DNA from: Amycolatopsis dendrobii
GTDB taxonomy: Bacteria; Actinomycetota; Actinomycetes; Mycobacteriales; Pseudonocardiaceae
Direction: 5' to 3'
DNA length: 64,000 nucleotides
Assembly (NCBI RefSeq): GCF_014145675.1
Contig: NZ_JACGZW010000004.1
Coordinates: forward strand, 558,001-622,000
Of this stretch, positions 34,216-42,964 are shown one piece after another. Each line of letters begins with the position of its first letter. Within the stretch, counting starts at the first letter, position 1. The notes under the pieces are model-generated. The model had not been told where the DNA came from and searched no databases. It worked only from the letters and a program-made list of their open reading frames with translations. A program made the translations under genes and the position numbers.

Positions 34216-35331
34216 ATGAAGTTCTCCCGTACGAAACTGCGCGCGCCGGCCCTGGCGCTCACCGCCGGTCTGCTCGCCGCGCTGACCGCCTGTGCGTCGG
34301 CGGGCGCGACGAAGTCGAGTACACCAGTTGAGGTCCCTGGCGCGTCAGCCGCAGCCAACAAATATATGAACGAGCTGTACGACAAGGCGTTCGCGGCCAA
34401 CCACACTCAGCTCGTGCTGTACGGGCCCGGGGTGACCGCGAACCAGGCGATGAACGACGTGTTCACCAAACGCTTCCCCGGGATCAAACTGCTCCCGCAG
34501 GACCAGGCGGACGCGCAGATCCTCACCAAGCTCGACACCGAGGCGCAGAGCGGGAACCGGATCGCGGACATCTACGTCGGCGGCGAATCCCCGCAGGCGG
34601 CGGCGAAGCCGAACATCTGCACCACCGCGGACGTGCGCACCGCCGATCCCGGGTTCAAGGTCCCGACCGACAACGACGGCAGGCTCACCTACTTCGCCTT
34701 GCGCTACTTCGGGTTCGTCTACAACACCGACCAGGTGCAGAAGCAGGACGCGCCGAAGAACTGGCACGACCTGCTCGACCCGAAGTGGAAGGGCAAGATC
34801 GCGGTCGGCGACATGACCGTGCCCGGCGGCATCCGGTACATCCTCGAATCGCTGATGCTGCCCGAGAACGAGAAGAAGTGGGGCCGCTCCTACCTGGAGA
34901 AGCTGGCCGCGCAGGACCTGCAGATATCTCAATCCGAACCGATGGTGCCCACAGATGTCGCCAGTGGCCGGTTCCCGGTCGGCATCGCGGTATATCAGGG
35001 CTACTTCGAGGCACAGAAGCAGAAGGGTGCGCCGATCGACATGGTGTTCCCGCTGGAGGACGGCGGAAACTACATGGCGCGTTCGGCACTGTGCCTGATC
35101 AAGGACGCGCCGCATTCCGAGGCCGCGCAGCTGTATGTCAACTGGCTGTACTCGCCGGAAGGTCAGAAAGCCTTGGCGGAGAAGGACAATTCCTACGGCC
35201 GCACGCCGACCGCGCCCGGCCCGCCCGGACTGCCGTCGCTGGACAAACTGCCGCGGCTGCCGTTCTCGAACCCGGACCCCGCGTTCAACAAGCCGTACTT
35301 CGACTTCATCACCCAGGCGTTCAAGAAGTAG
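34216..35331 (+). CDS. ABC transporter substrate-binding lipoprotein
   Basis: 371 residues. A cleavable lipoprotein signal ends in LLAALTACASAG, with Cys ~26 as lipid anchor outside the membrane. The mature part has the type-2 periplasmic-binding fold of the FbpA/PotD class (YGPGVTANQAMNDVFTKRFP, ALRYFGFVYNTDQVQKQDAP, DLLDPKWKGKIAVGD). Ligand unknown; the linked catabolic genes suggest an aromatic or organic acid rather than iron. ATG 34216, 16 bases after the permease, with GAGAGGAAG upstream. Confidence 0.87.
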   Translation: MKFSRTKLRAPALALTAGLLAALTACASAGATKSSTPVEVPGASAAANKYMNELYDKAFAANHTQLVLYGPGVTANQAMNDVFTKRFPGIKLLPQDQADAQILTKLDTEAQSGNRIADIYVGGESPQAAAKPNICTTADVRTADPGFKVPTDNDGRLTYFALRYFGFVYNTDQVQKQDAPKNWHDLLDPKWKGKIAVGDMTVPGGIRYILESLMLPENEKKWGRSYLEKLAAQDLQISQSEPMVPTDVASGRFPVGIAVYQGYFEAQKQKGAPIDMVFPLEDGGNYMARSALCLIKDAPHSEAAQLYVNWLYSPEGQKALAEKDNSYGRTPTAPGPPGLPSLDKLPRLPFSNPDPAFNKPYFDFITQAFKK

Positions 35332-35369
35332 CACCTCGCCTCCCGGCCGAAGAGAAAGCGCAGGTCACG

Positions 35370-36530
35370 ATGACCGAGGTCCAGGTAACCGGACTCACCA
35401 AGAAGTACGGCGCGAAGGCGGCGCTGCACGAACTGGATCTGACGATCGAGTCGGGGCAATTCGTGACGCTGCTCGGCCCCTCGGGCTGCGGCAAGACCAC
35501 GACGTTGCGCTGCCTGGCCGGGCTGGAACGGCCGAGTTCGGGCCGGATCGTCATGGGTGACCGGGTTGTGGTCGACACCGCGCGCCGCACGTTCGTGCCC
35601 GCGGACAAACGCCAGGTCGGCATGGTGTTCCAGAGCTATGCGCTGTGGCCGCACCTGAGCGTCGCCGACAACGTCGCGTACCCGCTGAAGGTCGCCCGGA
35701 TGCCCGGCCGGGAGCGTGCGCAGCGAGTGCAGGAGATGCTGGACGCGGTGGGTCTTTCCGATCTCGGGAAGCGTTCGGTCACCGCTTTGTCGGGCGGTCA
35801 GCAGCAGCGCGTGGCGCTTGCCCGTGCGCTGGCCGCCCGGCCGGGGATCATCTTCTACGACGAACCGCTGTCCAATTTGGACAGCAAACTGCGGTACCAG
35901 ATGGGCCAGCAGGTGCGCTCGCTGCACAACCGCTTCGAGACGACGTCGGTCTACGTGACGCACGACCAGGAGGAAGCGATCACGCTGTCCGACCGGATCA
36001 TCGTGATGAGCGAGGGTGTCATCGTCCAGTCCGGTACGCCGAGCGACCTGTACGACCGCCCGAATTCGGCGTATGTCGCGGACTTCATGGGCTTTCAGAA
36101 CATCCTGCCCGGAACGGTCACCGGCGTGCACGGCAAGACTGCTGATGTGCGGGTCGATGACACTTCGCTGGTGTTTTCCGGGATCGCGACTGGCGAGGTT
36201 TCTCTGGGCGACCGGGCTGACATCGCGTTCCGCGCGGCGCATGCCCGGCTGTCCCCGGACGGTTCTGGTGCGGGACAGTTCCGCGGAACCGTCGAGCGCA
36301 CTACTTATCTCGGAAGTGCCGTCAATCTTCTCGTCCGTGCGGACGGTCTTCCGATGCGGGTGCGCACGGAAACGGCCGAACTGTCCGCGGAATCCGTCCC
36401 GACCGCGGGCGAGGAACACACTTTCGCGGTGAGCCCCGACCGCGCCGTCGTCATCCCGCACGAGAACGCGGCCCCCGCTGACGACGACTACCTGACCACG
36501 ATGACCGATGCCGCCGTCGCGCCCCGCTGA
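35370..36530 (+). CDS. ABC transporter ATP-binding protein (FbpC/PotA type)
   Basis: 386 residues. Walker A GPSGCGKTTT (~37), Q-loop VFQSYALWPH, signature LSGGQQQRVALARAL, Walker B IIFYDEPLSNLD and switch VTHDQEEA are intact; a TOBE-like regulatory domain fills the last ~120 residues. Powers import through the fused permease. ATG 35370. The sequence identifies the CUT1/iron-type branch but not the substrate. Confidence 0.9.
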   Translation: MTEVQVTGLTKKYGAKAALHELDLTIESGQFVTLLGPSGCGKTTTLRCLAGLERPSSGRIVMGDRVVVDTARRTFVPADKRQVGMVFQSYALWPHLSVADNVAYPLKVARMPGRERAQRVQEMLDAVGLSDLGKRSVTALSGGQQQRVALARALAARPGIIFYDEPLSNLDSKLRYQMGQQVRSLHNRFETTSVYVTHDQEEAITLSDRIIVMSEGVIVQSGTPSDLYDRPNSAYVADFMGFQNILPGTVTGVHGKTADVRVDDTSLVFSGIATGEVSLGDRADIAFRAAHARLSPDGSGAGQFRGTVERTTYLGSAVNLLVRADGLPMRVRTETAELSAESVPTAGEEHTFAVSPDRAVVIPHENAAPADDDYLTTMTDAAVAPR

Positions 36531-36552
36531 CGCCGGACGAAGGGAAGAATCC

Positions 36553-37821
36553 GTGCCCGATTTCTCCAGTCCTCGTTCCGACGGGCCGCGGATCCGGGAA
36601 CTCGCCGAGATCGGCGGGCGCACCGACACCCGCGACGTCCTCGCCCACGCGACCAGACAGGCCGAGCGGGAGTACGACGACTACTTCATCGTCGATATCG
36701 ACGCGCATGTCTCGGAAGACCATTTCTGGGGCGAGGTGCTGGAACTCATCGACAATGACGTGTGGCGCCAGATCGGCATGGATCAGTTCGGCAAGTTCGC
36801 TGGGAACAACGCGTTGCTGAACATCCAGCCGGGAATGTCGCATCAGAGTGTCGGCGGGCGGATCGGGCATCAAGGTCGCAAGGAACCGCTTGACGGGGTG
36901 TCCGGGCACCCGTTCGTCGCTGCTGCCCGGCGCGGTATGGATGCGATGGGCCTGGATTACCAGGTGGTGTTCCCCAGTGCGATGTTGCTGCTGGGGATGC
37001 ATCCGCAGGACGAGATCGAGGTGGTGCTCGGGCGGGCGTTCAACCGGTGGCTGACCGAAGTCGTTCTGCCGCAGGATGATCGGCTCAAGGGGATGTTGTA
37101 TCTGCCGTACAACACGCCGGAGGTCTGCGAGGAGCTGGTCGAGAAGTATGCCGGTGATGCCGGGATCATCGGGTTTACGGTGTGTTCGACGCGCAACAAT
37201 CCGGTGCATTCGGATGTCTATACCCGGTTGTACAAACTGATCGAGGACAGCGGGAAGCCGCTCGCGTTCCACTCCGGATATCATTGGGGCGATCCGTCGT
37301 TTGCCCAGCTGAACCGGTTCCTGTCAATGCATGCGTTGTCGTTTACGCATTACAATCAGATTCATGTGACCAACTGGATCGTCAATGCCATGCCGGAGCG
37401 GTTTCCCCGGTTGAAGATGGTCTGGGTGGAAAGCGGGCTGGCTTGGATCCCGTTCCTGATGCAGCGGCTTGACCACGAGGTGCTGATGCGGCCCAGCGAG
37501 GCTCCTGGGCTGACCCGGTTGCCCAGTGAGTACATGAAGGACATGTGGTACACGAGCCAGCCTATGGAGCGGACGAGCATGGAGTTGCTCGAGGCTGGGA
37601 TGAAGGCGTTCAACGCGGAGACGCAGTTGTTGTATTCCTCGGACTGGCCGCATTGGGATTGGGATGCGCCTTCCACTATTACCCGGTTGCCGTTTTTGTC
37701 TGAGCAGGCTAAGCGGAATATTCTTGGGCTTAATGCTGCTCGGGTGTTCAATCTTCCTGCTGATCGGCGGAAGCCTGCTGCGAAGAGCGTGCTTCATGAG
37801 CGTCCTGGGGTCTCTTCATGA
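36553..37821 (+). CDS. amidohydrolase-2 family metal-dependent hydrolase or decarboxylase
   Basis: 422 residues. VDIDAHVSEDHFW (~50) has the D-x-H start of ACMSD/gamma-resorcylate-decarboxylase relatives; FHSGYHWG (~240), WVESGLAWIP (~290) and YSSDWPHWDWD (~365) carry the remaining metal and catalytic His/Asp. Family reactions are non-oxidative decarboxylation or hydrolysis of aromatic and ring-opened acids. Different from the LigJ-like gene at 17863. GTG 36553 after GAAGGGAAG. The 3' half turns to G- and T-ending codons. Stop overlaps the next ATG. Confidence 0.8.
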   Translation: MPDFSSPRSDGPRIRELAEIGGRTDTRDVLAHATRQAEREYDDYFIVDIDAHVSEDHFWGEVLELIDNDVWRQIGMDQFGKFAGNNALLNIQPGMSHQSVGGRIGHQGRKEPLDGVSGHPFVAAARRGMDAMGLDYQVVFPSAMLLLGMHPQDEIEVVLGRAFNRWLTEVVLPQDDRLKGMLYLPYNTPEVCEELVEKYAGDAGIIGFTVCSTRNNPVHSDVYTRLYKLIEDSGKPLAFHSGYHWGDPSFAQLNRFLSMHALSFTHYNQIHVTNWIVNAMPERFPRLKMVWVESGLAWIPFLMQRLDHEVLMRPSEAPGLTRLPSEYMKDMWYTSQPMERTSMELLEAGMKAFNAETQLLYSSDWPHWDWDAPSTITRLPFLSEQAKRNILGLNAARVFNLPADRRKPAAKSVLHERPGVSS

Positions 37822-38102
37822 CATCTGAACTGACATCGCTGGTATCTCGGCTGGGTCCGTTGACATCTGAGATCGCTTCGGGTGACCAGGCTGCCGCGGT
37901 CGCCGATGAAGAGATCGCTGAGCTGTTGTATGCGGCGGCTCGGTTGTTCTCCGCCAAGACTGATCGGGTGGGGAAGATTGCCTGGCCGATCCGTGCGGAT
38001 GCGTTGACTGCTACGGAGACTGTGGTCCTGGTTACCGCGTTGCTGGACGCGGCGGATGTGAACCTGTTCGACATGGCGATCTGGTACCGGAGGGCCGTAT
38101 GA
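37818..38102 (+). CDS. small protein of unknown function between amidohydrolase and Rieske genes
   Basis: 94 residues, acidic and helical in appearance (DEEIAELLYAAARLFSAKTD, TETVVLVTALLDAADVNLFD). No signal peptide, membrane segment or Cys. ATGA overlaps on both sides put it between the amidohydrolase and the Rieske protein, so it should be made at matching levels. I do not recognise a family; an accessory subunit of the amidohydrolase is the simplest idea. Confidence 0.7.
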   Translation: MTSELTSLVSRLGPLTSEIASGDQAAAVADEEIAELLYAAARLFSAKTDRVGKIAWPIRADALTATETVVLVTALLDAADVNLFDMAIWYRRAV

Positions 38103-38476
38103 GTGCCGTGCAGCGGGACGTCGTTGTCGCCGGGCTCGCGGATCTTCGCGCGCGAGGGCGGATCGTGGTGGAGGTTGACGGGTTCGAGGTAGGGCTTTAC
38201 TTCCATGCCGGGGAGGTGCGGGCTTGGCATAACGTATGTCCGCATCAGGGCGGGCCGGTTTGCCAGGGGAAGATCATGCCTCGGACCATTCAGCCGGTTC
38301 GGGAGGATCGGAAGAGCGCCGGGCCCGCGTTTCATCCGGCTGATCGGAATATTGTCTGCCCTTGGCACGGGTTCGAGTTCGATGTTCTGACCGGGCGGCA
38401 TCCGGCTGATCGGCGGGTGGGGTTGAGCGGGGTTCCGGTGCGGGTGGTGGGGGATGAGGTCGTGGTAAGGATTTGA
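38099..38476 (+). CDS. Rieske [2Fe-2S] ferredoxin
   Basis: 125 residues. CPHQGGPVC and, 40-odd residues later, CPWHGFEF supply the two Cys and two His of a Rieske cluster. The stretch between is longer than usual (IMPRTIQPVREDRKSAGPAF). No oxygenase alpha subunit lies nearby, so it would act as an electron carrier for an enzyme elsewhere, or as a redox partner of the amidohydrolase operon. Last gene of the importer operon; converges on the gene ending at 38503. Confidence 0.87.
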   Translation: MSAVQRDVVVAGLADLRARGRIVVEVDGFEVGLYFHAGEVRAWHNVCPHQGGPVCQGKIMPRTIQPVREDRKSAGPAFHPADRNIVCPWHGFEFDVLTGRHPADRRVGLSGVPVRVVGDEVVVRI

Positions 38477-38502
38477 GCATGGGGCGTTCGAGTCGTCGGC
38501 GG

Positions 38503-39525
38503 TCAGAGGGTCGAGTGGCTGAGGTTGCGTGGACGCCGGCGGATCTCGAAGACCCCGGGCTTGATTTCTGTCGAGTTGCGCCGGACGTGTTCTGCCCATT
38601 CCGCTGGCCATCGGGTAGCGGCAGACCAGCGGACACCAACGAGCGGGATGTCAGTGAGGTCGGCTGAAGCAAGATCTGCTCCGGTGAAGTCAGTGGTGGC
38701 CCGGCGAATGCGGTTGACGGCTTTGGTAATCGACGACGAAAACCGTCCGTCGGCACCGCGTTCCCGGAGCCGGCGCAGCTCGTTCTTGAGGGCTTCGGCT
38801 AGATCGATATCGACTCGATCCACCCGGGAGAAAGCGTGCATGATGGAGAGCCCGGCATCGACGGCCGATTCGAAACGGCGCGCGATGAAGTCGAGCCGGG
38901 TGTCGTGGAGACGGTCGGCTTCGATCAGGTTGATCCAAGTGGACGCGAGACGTCGTGCGTAGGCGAGTTTCTCGTTGTCGCGAAGGACTAGTCCGTTGAG
39001 AGGGCCGTAGCGCGGCGCGATGCGGTACTGGTCGACGGCTTTTACCGAGGTCTTTAAGAGGTCGAGAGCTTGGCGGCGAAGTTCGGGTTCGACCGGATTT
39101 TTCAGCTGGAGTGACTCGTGGATTGCCTTCAGGTCATCGGCAAGCTCTCGGAAGGTGGTTTGCCAGGACAGTTCCGAGTCGATCTCGTTGAGCTCGTTGT
39201 AAGGAATTCGAGCGCGCAGAGCGAGTCTTGTTTGCTCCGGCCGCGCCATCAGGGCCAGCGAGTAGGCGGTCAGGTCGCCGCCGTCCGGTCCACCTGCGGC
39301 CGGTGCCCGAGGGGCCGTTTCCGGTCGGGAGGTCAGAATCGCGGCCAATCCCGCTCCGGGGTCGACCGCGTTGCTGAGCGCGCGGTCCAGATCGGCCCGA
39401 CGGTCGGGGAGGAGTGCGTCGCGCAACCCGGAGTGGAGGTTCAGCACTGCGTCGAGGGAATCGCTCAGCCCGCGCTGACGTTCGCCGAGCCATTGATCGA
39501 ATTCTCGCTCTGGATGGTGAGTCAT
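38503..39525 (-). CDS. soluble protein of unknown function in ECF sigma operon
   Basis: 340 residues, mostly helical and charged. The C-terminal region TTDFTGADLASADLTDIPLV followed by GVRWSAATRWPAEWA resembles a pentapeptide-like tail that I associate with actinobacterial proteins encoded beside sigma factors; this link is from memory. No membrane segment or enzyme motif. ATG 39525 overlaps the sigma stop (ATGA), so it is translationally coupled. It may be the sigma factor's partner or the effector of the trio. Confidence 0.7.
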   Translation of the reverse strand: MTHHPEREFDQWLGERQRGLSDSLDAVLNLHSGLRDALLPDRRADLDRALSNAVDPGAGLAAILTSRPETAPRAPAAGGPDGGDLTAYSLALMARPEQTRLALRARIPYNELNEIDSELSWQTTFRELADDLKAIHESLQLKNPVEPELRRQALDLLKTSVKAVDQYRIAPRYGPLNGLVLRDNEKLAYARRLASTWINLIEADRLHDTRLDFIARRFESAVDAGLSIMHAFSRVDRVDIDLAEALKNELRRLRERGADGRFSSSITKAVNRIRRATTDFTGADLASADLTDIPLVGVRWSAATRWPAEWAEHVRRNSTEIKPGVFEIRRRPRNLSHSTL

Positions 39526-40067
39526 CGGCTTCCCTCCTCGCGCGGTAGGTGCTGGGCGAGCGCACGTCGAGCTTTCATCAGGTTGGCGCGGACGGCTTCC
39601 GGTCTGATTCCGAGTTCGTCGGCGATCTCCTTCGGGGTGTATCCGTACAGCGTCCAAGCCATGACTTGCCGTTGCCGTGGCGGCAGCCGGTCGAGCAGGA
39701 CCACGATGTCCTGCTGCTGTTCCCACCCGTCGATGGCGGTCGCGCGAAGTAGCGGGCTTGGCTCTGGCAGTTCGCCGACCAGGTCTTCTCGACCGCTGAC
39801 GAGCCTGCGGAGCAGGGCACGGGAGGCGGTCCGATACGACCAGGCACGCGGGTTGTTGATCGCGGACCACAGGCGGTAGGCACTGCAGAGCGTGTCTTGC
39901 GCGATGTCGGCGGCGTCTGCCAGTCGCGCACCCTGCATGATCAGGAACCCGGTCAGATCCCGGACTGTCGAGTAGTAGAACTGGCTGAACTCGTCGTTTC
40001 GGGAGTAGTCGCTGCTCGTATCCGATGTCGGCGCGGCGGACGAACGAGCGCGGTTGCGTTCAGGCAT
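39522..40067 (-). CDS. ECF-type RNA polymerase sigma factor
   Basis: 181 residues. Region 2 is seen as FSQFYYSTVRDLTGFLIMQG with ADAADIAQDTLCSAYRLWSA, and region 4 as LDRLPPRQRQVMAWTLYGYT then PKEIADELGIRPEAVRANLM. The expected target -35/-10 pair is not identified. It overlaps both neighbours in the operon small membrane protein-sigma-soluble protein. No classical zinc anti-sigma factor is present; the small membrane protein may take that role. Confidence 0.85.
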   Translation of the reverse strand: MPERNRARSSAAPTSDTSSDYSRNDEFSQFYYSTVRDLTGFLIMQGARLADAADIAQDTLCSAYRLWSAINNPRAWSYRTASRALLRRLVSGREDLVGELPEPSPLLRATAIDGWEQQQDIVVLLDRLPPRQRQVMAWTLYGYTPKEIADELGIRPEAVRANLMKARRALAQHLPREEGSR

Positions 40068-40329
40068 GGTTGTCCGCCGCGGCCGTCTGCCGTGCGACGA
40101 TCCGCATTTTTATGCGGCTGCCGTCGCTTCGAAGCTCGTCCAGTTCGATTGCCCCGTCCGGCGGGAGTCGCGCGGTGATCGCATCGAGGGTTTCCTGACG
40201 TCGTCGCTCCCAGTCGGCTTGCCAGCGCAGTCGCAGCGCCAGCGCCGACAGCGCAGCCAATGCGCTGGCGAGGCAGGATGCCAGCGTGGTGATCGAATCC
40301 ATGGCGGCTCGCTTCCGGGCGAGGGGCAT
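40060..40329 (-). CDS. small single-pass membrane protein upstream of ECF sigma
   Basis: 89 residues. One hydrophobic segment (SITTLASCLASALAALSALA, ~11-31) followed by a charged cytosolic tail (WERRRQETLDAITARLPPDG and a short C-terminal beta-like stretch). Overlaps the sigma start by eight bases. ATG at 40329 chosen; an internal ATG at 40302 would leave the membrane segment intact. Unknown family; an anti-sigma or signal-receiving role is inferred only from position. Confidence 0.65.
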   Translation of the reverse strand: MPLARKRAAMDSITTLASCLASALAALSALALRLRWQADWERRRQETLDAITARLPPDGAIELDELRSDGSRIKMRIVARQTAAADNHA

Positions 40330-40512
40330 CGGTCGGAAGTTAAGAGGCGGGCGGCGCTGCTGGCGTGAACTTCAGTTGGTTCAGCGGGACGCTCAGGCGT
40401 CGCTGTGCCCCTTCCACATCACCGGACTATCAACGCTCGCAGACCGTGAAGTGTGACGGTATCCGCCCCGACGCAGGTATCGGTGTTCTGGAACCGGAAT
40501 CTCCTGGCTTGC

Positions 40513-41106
40513 TCAGGCCGGATTCGGAATGTTGTGGGGATCCACGTCTACTGCCGCGAAAAGAGTCCGCGCGCAGAGATCGCGCAGTTCCTCCGTACTG
40601 ATCTTCGGCTCGTCCAGCCAGTCCAGGATCAGCGTCGCCACGAACGAGAGCCATCCCCGGACCGCTAGCCGCGTGGTGGCAGTCACCGGCCGCAGCAAGC
40701 TCACCGCGGACAGGATGCGGTCGGCGTTCGCCGCCATCCCGGCCTCGCGGATTTCCCGGATTTCGCGGTCCGCGTCGCCCGCGCTGCGGTGCACGATGCG
40801 GTAGCCGTCGGGGTGGGTGCGGGCGAATTCCAGGTATACCTCCAGCCCCGCGCGCAGTTGCTCGGCCACCGGCAGCGCCGGGTCGGGTTCGCTCATCGCC
40901 AGCAGCTGGTCGCGCTGGCCGCGCACGATTGCGGCGAAGAAATCCTTTTTGGTGGGGAAGTAGTGGTACAGCAAGCCGCGTGAGACGCCGGCGATTTCGG
41001 CTACTTCTTCGATCCACACCTCGTCGTACGGGCGGCCCGCGAACAGGCCTGCTCCGATGGTCAGCAGCTGTTCGCGGCGCTGTTCGGTGCTCAGGCGCGT
41101 CCGCAT
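40513..41106 (-). CDS. TetR-family regulator
   Basis: 197 residues. HTH: EQLLTIGAGLFAGRPYDEVW then IEEVAEIAGVSRGLLYHYFP (recognition helix) and TKKDFFAAIV. The C-terminal ligand domain is unassigned. Divergent from the P450 at 41185 with 78 bases between; GGTTCAGTAG occurs twice there (~41130 and ~41166) and may be its operator half-site. Probably controls the P450. Confidence 0.88.
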   Translation of the reverse strand: MRTRLSTEQRREQLLTIGAGLFAGRPYDEVWIEEVAEIAGVSRGLLYHYFPTKKDFFAAIVRGQRDQLLAMSEPDPALPVAEQLRAGLEVYLEFARTHPDGYRIVHRSAGDADREIREIREAGMAANADRILSAVSLLRPVTATTRLAVRGWLSFVATLILDWLDEPKISTEELRDLCARTLFAAVDVDPHNIPNPA

Positions 41107-41184
41107 CCTCCCAGCTTACTTGACACCGGTTCAGTAGCGGGGGATGGTGACCTTATTGGATGTGGGTTCAGTAGGGAGCGAACT

Positions 41185-42579
41185 GTGGACACCACCGCGA
41201 TTCCGCACCGGCCGGGCCGGTTGCCGGTGCTGGGGGACCTGATCGGGACCAATGTGCGGACGCCGCTGCAGAGCACCATGCGGGCCGGTGCCGGGCTCGG
41301 GCCGATTTTCACGCGCAAGTTCTTCGGCCTTGAGATCGTGTTCGCCTGCGGGATCGACCTGGTCACCGAGCTGAACGACGAGTCGAGGTTCGGCAAGCAC
41401 GTCGGGCTTGGCGTCGAGCGGTTGCGCGGTGTTGCCGGCGACGGGCTGTTCACCGCGCACACGCGCGAGCCCAACTGGCGGCTGGCGCACGACATTCTGC
41501 AGCCCGCGTTTTCCGCCGAGGCGATGCGGCGGTATCACTCGACGATGCTCGAGGTCGCCCACGAGCTGACCGCGGCGTGGGACAGGGCGACCGGCCCGGT
41601 CGACGTCGCTGCCGACATGACTCGGCTGACGCTCGAGACGATCGGGCTCGCCGGGTTCGGGTATCGGTTCGGGTCGTTCGAGCGGGCCGAGCCGCATCCG
41701 TTCGTCACGGCGATGATTCGCGCGTTGCGGTTCGCGCAGCTGGACAACGTCAAGCTGCCGTTCGTGCGGCGTGCGCTGGCCGGGTCGTCCGCGCAGAATC
41801 AGGCTGACATCGCGACCATGACGGATCTGGTCGACGAGGTGATCGAGGCGCGCCGCCGGGAAGGCGGCGAGGCGCGTGATCTGCTCGGGCTGATGCTCGC
41901 CGAGGGGCACCCGAGGACCGGGGAACACCTCGATCCGGTGAACATTCGCAATCAGGCCATCACTTTCGTGGTCGCCGGCCATGAGACGACGTCAGGCGCG
42001 CTGTCGTTCGCGCTGTACTACCTGACGCGGCATCCGGAGCTGCTGGAGAAGGCCCGCGCTGAAGTCGATGCGGTATGGGGCGATCGTGAACCGGCCTTCG
42101 GCGACGTCGCGAAGCTGCGGTACGTCCGCCGTGTGCTCGACGAGGCGATGCGGTTGTGGCCGACTGCGCCCGGTTACTCGCGGGAAGCCCGCGAAGACCT
42201 GGTGCTGGGCGGGAAGTATCCGATGCGCAAGGGCGATTCGATCATCGTGCCGTTGCCGATGCTCCACCGCGATCCGGCCGTGTGGGGGCCGGATCCGGAG
42301 AAGTTCGACCCGGACCGCTTCGAACCGGCGGCGGTGCGGAAGCGTCCGGCTCAGGCGTACAAACCCTTCGGCACTGGGGAGCGCGCGTGTATCGGCCGCC
42401 AGTTCGCGTTGCACGAAGCGGTGCTGGCATTGGGAATCATGTTGCAGCGCTATGACTTCGAGGCAGATCCGGCGTATGAGCTGAAGATCGTCGAATCGCT
42501 GACGCTGAAGCCGAGCGGGTTCACTCTCCGGCCGCGGATCCGGGAGCGGGCGGCGGAGCTGACCTCAGCTGGCCGCTAG
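41185..42579 (+). CDS. cytochrome P450, CYP102-like haem domain without reductase
   Basis: 464 residues. FVVAGHETTSG (I helix, ~258), EAMRLWP (ExxR, ~318) and FGTGERACIGRQFA (haem Cys, ~395) are complete. IPHRPGRLPVLGDLIG and DIVTELNDESRFGK-like wording recall the haem domain of P450 BM3-type fatty acid hydroxylases, but no FAD/FMN reductase follows, so electrons must come from other proteins. GTG 41185. Divergent TetR. Confidence 0.87.
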   Translation: MDTTAIPHRPGRLPVLGDLIGTNVRTPLQSTMRAGAGLGPIFTRKFFGLEIVFACGIDLVTELNDESRFGKHVGLGVERLRGVAGDGLFTAHTREPNWRLAHDILQPAFSAEAMRRYHSTMLEVAHELTAAWDRATGPVDVAADMTRLTLETIGLAGFGYRFGSFERAEPHPFVTAMIRALRFAQLDNVKLPFVRRALAGSSAQNQADIATMTDLVDEVIEARRREGGEARDLLGLMLAEGHPRTGEHLDPVNIRNQAITFVVAGHETTSGALSFALYYLTRHPELLEKARAEVDAVWGDREPAFGDVAKLRYVRRVLDEAMRLWPTAPGYSREAREDLVLGGKYPMRKGDSIIVPLPMLHRDPAVWGPDPEKFDPDRFEPAAVRKRPAQAYKPFGTGERACIGRQFALHEAVLALGIMLQRYDFEADPAYELKIVESLTLKPSGFTLRPRIRERAAELTSAGR

Positions 42580-42964
42580 TTTTCCGGACAGCGTCCGGTG
42601 CCTCGCCGCGCCCCCGGTCACGGCGTGCCGAACGCGACCAGCGCCATGACCGCGACCAGAGCGAACGCGAACGGCGCGACCAGGCCGAGCGTGTCGAACG
42701 CGAACGGCACGCCAGGTATCCCCGGAACCGGCCGTGCCGAGGGCAGCGCGTGCTGAGGCGCCGGTGAGGCACCTGTCGTTTTCCGGGAAAGGCAGAAAAG
42801 CCGACGCTGGCGGGCAGGTCGAATATCGCCGCCGTCTCCCGCCTTCAGGTGGTTTGTGGATCACTCCGCTTCCCGGTCACTGGAGATCGCGCTACTATCA
42901 GGGCAGTCGTACAGGACGATCGCCCTGAACGACTGCCCAGGACGGTCGGCCAGGAGAAACGCGG
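42580..42964. other. intergenic region with weak hairpin, possible micro-ORF and TetR promoter
   Basis: 385 bases. A 6-bp hairpin CCGGAC/GTCCGG (42584-42598) follows the P450. On the minus strand, 42618-42710 can encode a 30-residue hydrophobic peptide (MPFAFDTLGLVAPFAFALVA in its first part) without a clear ribosome site; it may be a relic. The right end holds the TetR operator. Confidence 0.4.
42901..42938. promoter_or_regulatory. 38-bp palindromic operator of TetR at 42965
   Basis: GGGCAGTCGT and ACGACTGCCC form the ends, with CAGG..CGATCG..CCTG inside; only a few positions break the symmetry. It lies 27 bases before the TetR start, between probable promoter ACTATCA (42893) and the gene. 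Expected autorepression site. Confidence 0.75.

Noticed and set aside
12957..38476. Interpretation as an antibiotic biosynthetic gene cluster
   Set aside because: No polyketide synthase, NRPS, tailoring set or resistance gene; the enzymes and importer point to catabolism.
42618..42710. 30-residue hydrophobic peptide on the minus strand
   Set aside because: No ribosome site, and the DNA is a low-complexity repeat of GCGAACG-type units; kept only as a note in the intergenic entry.
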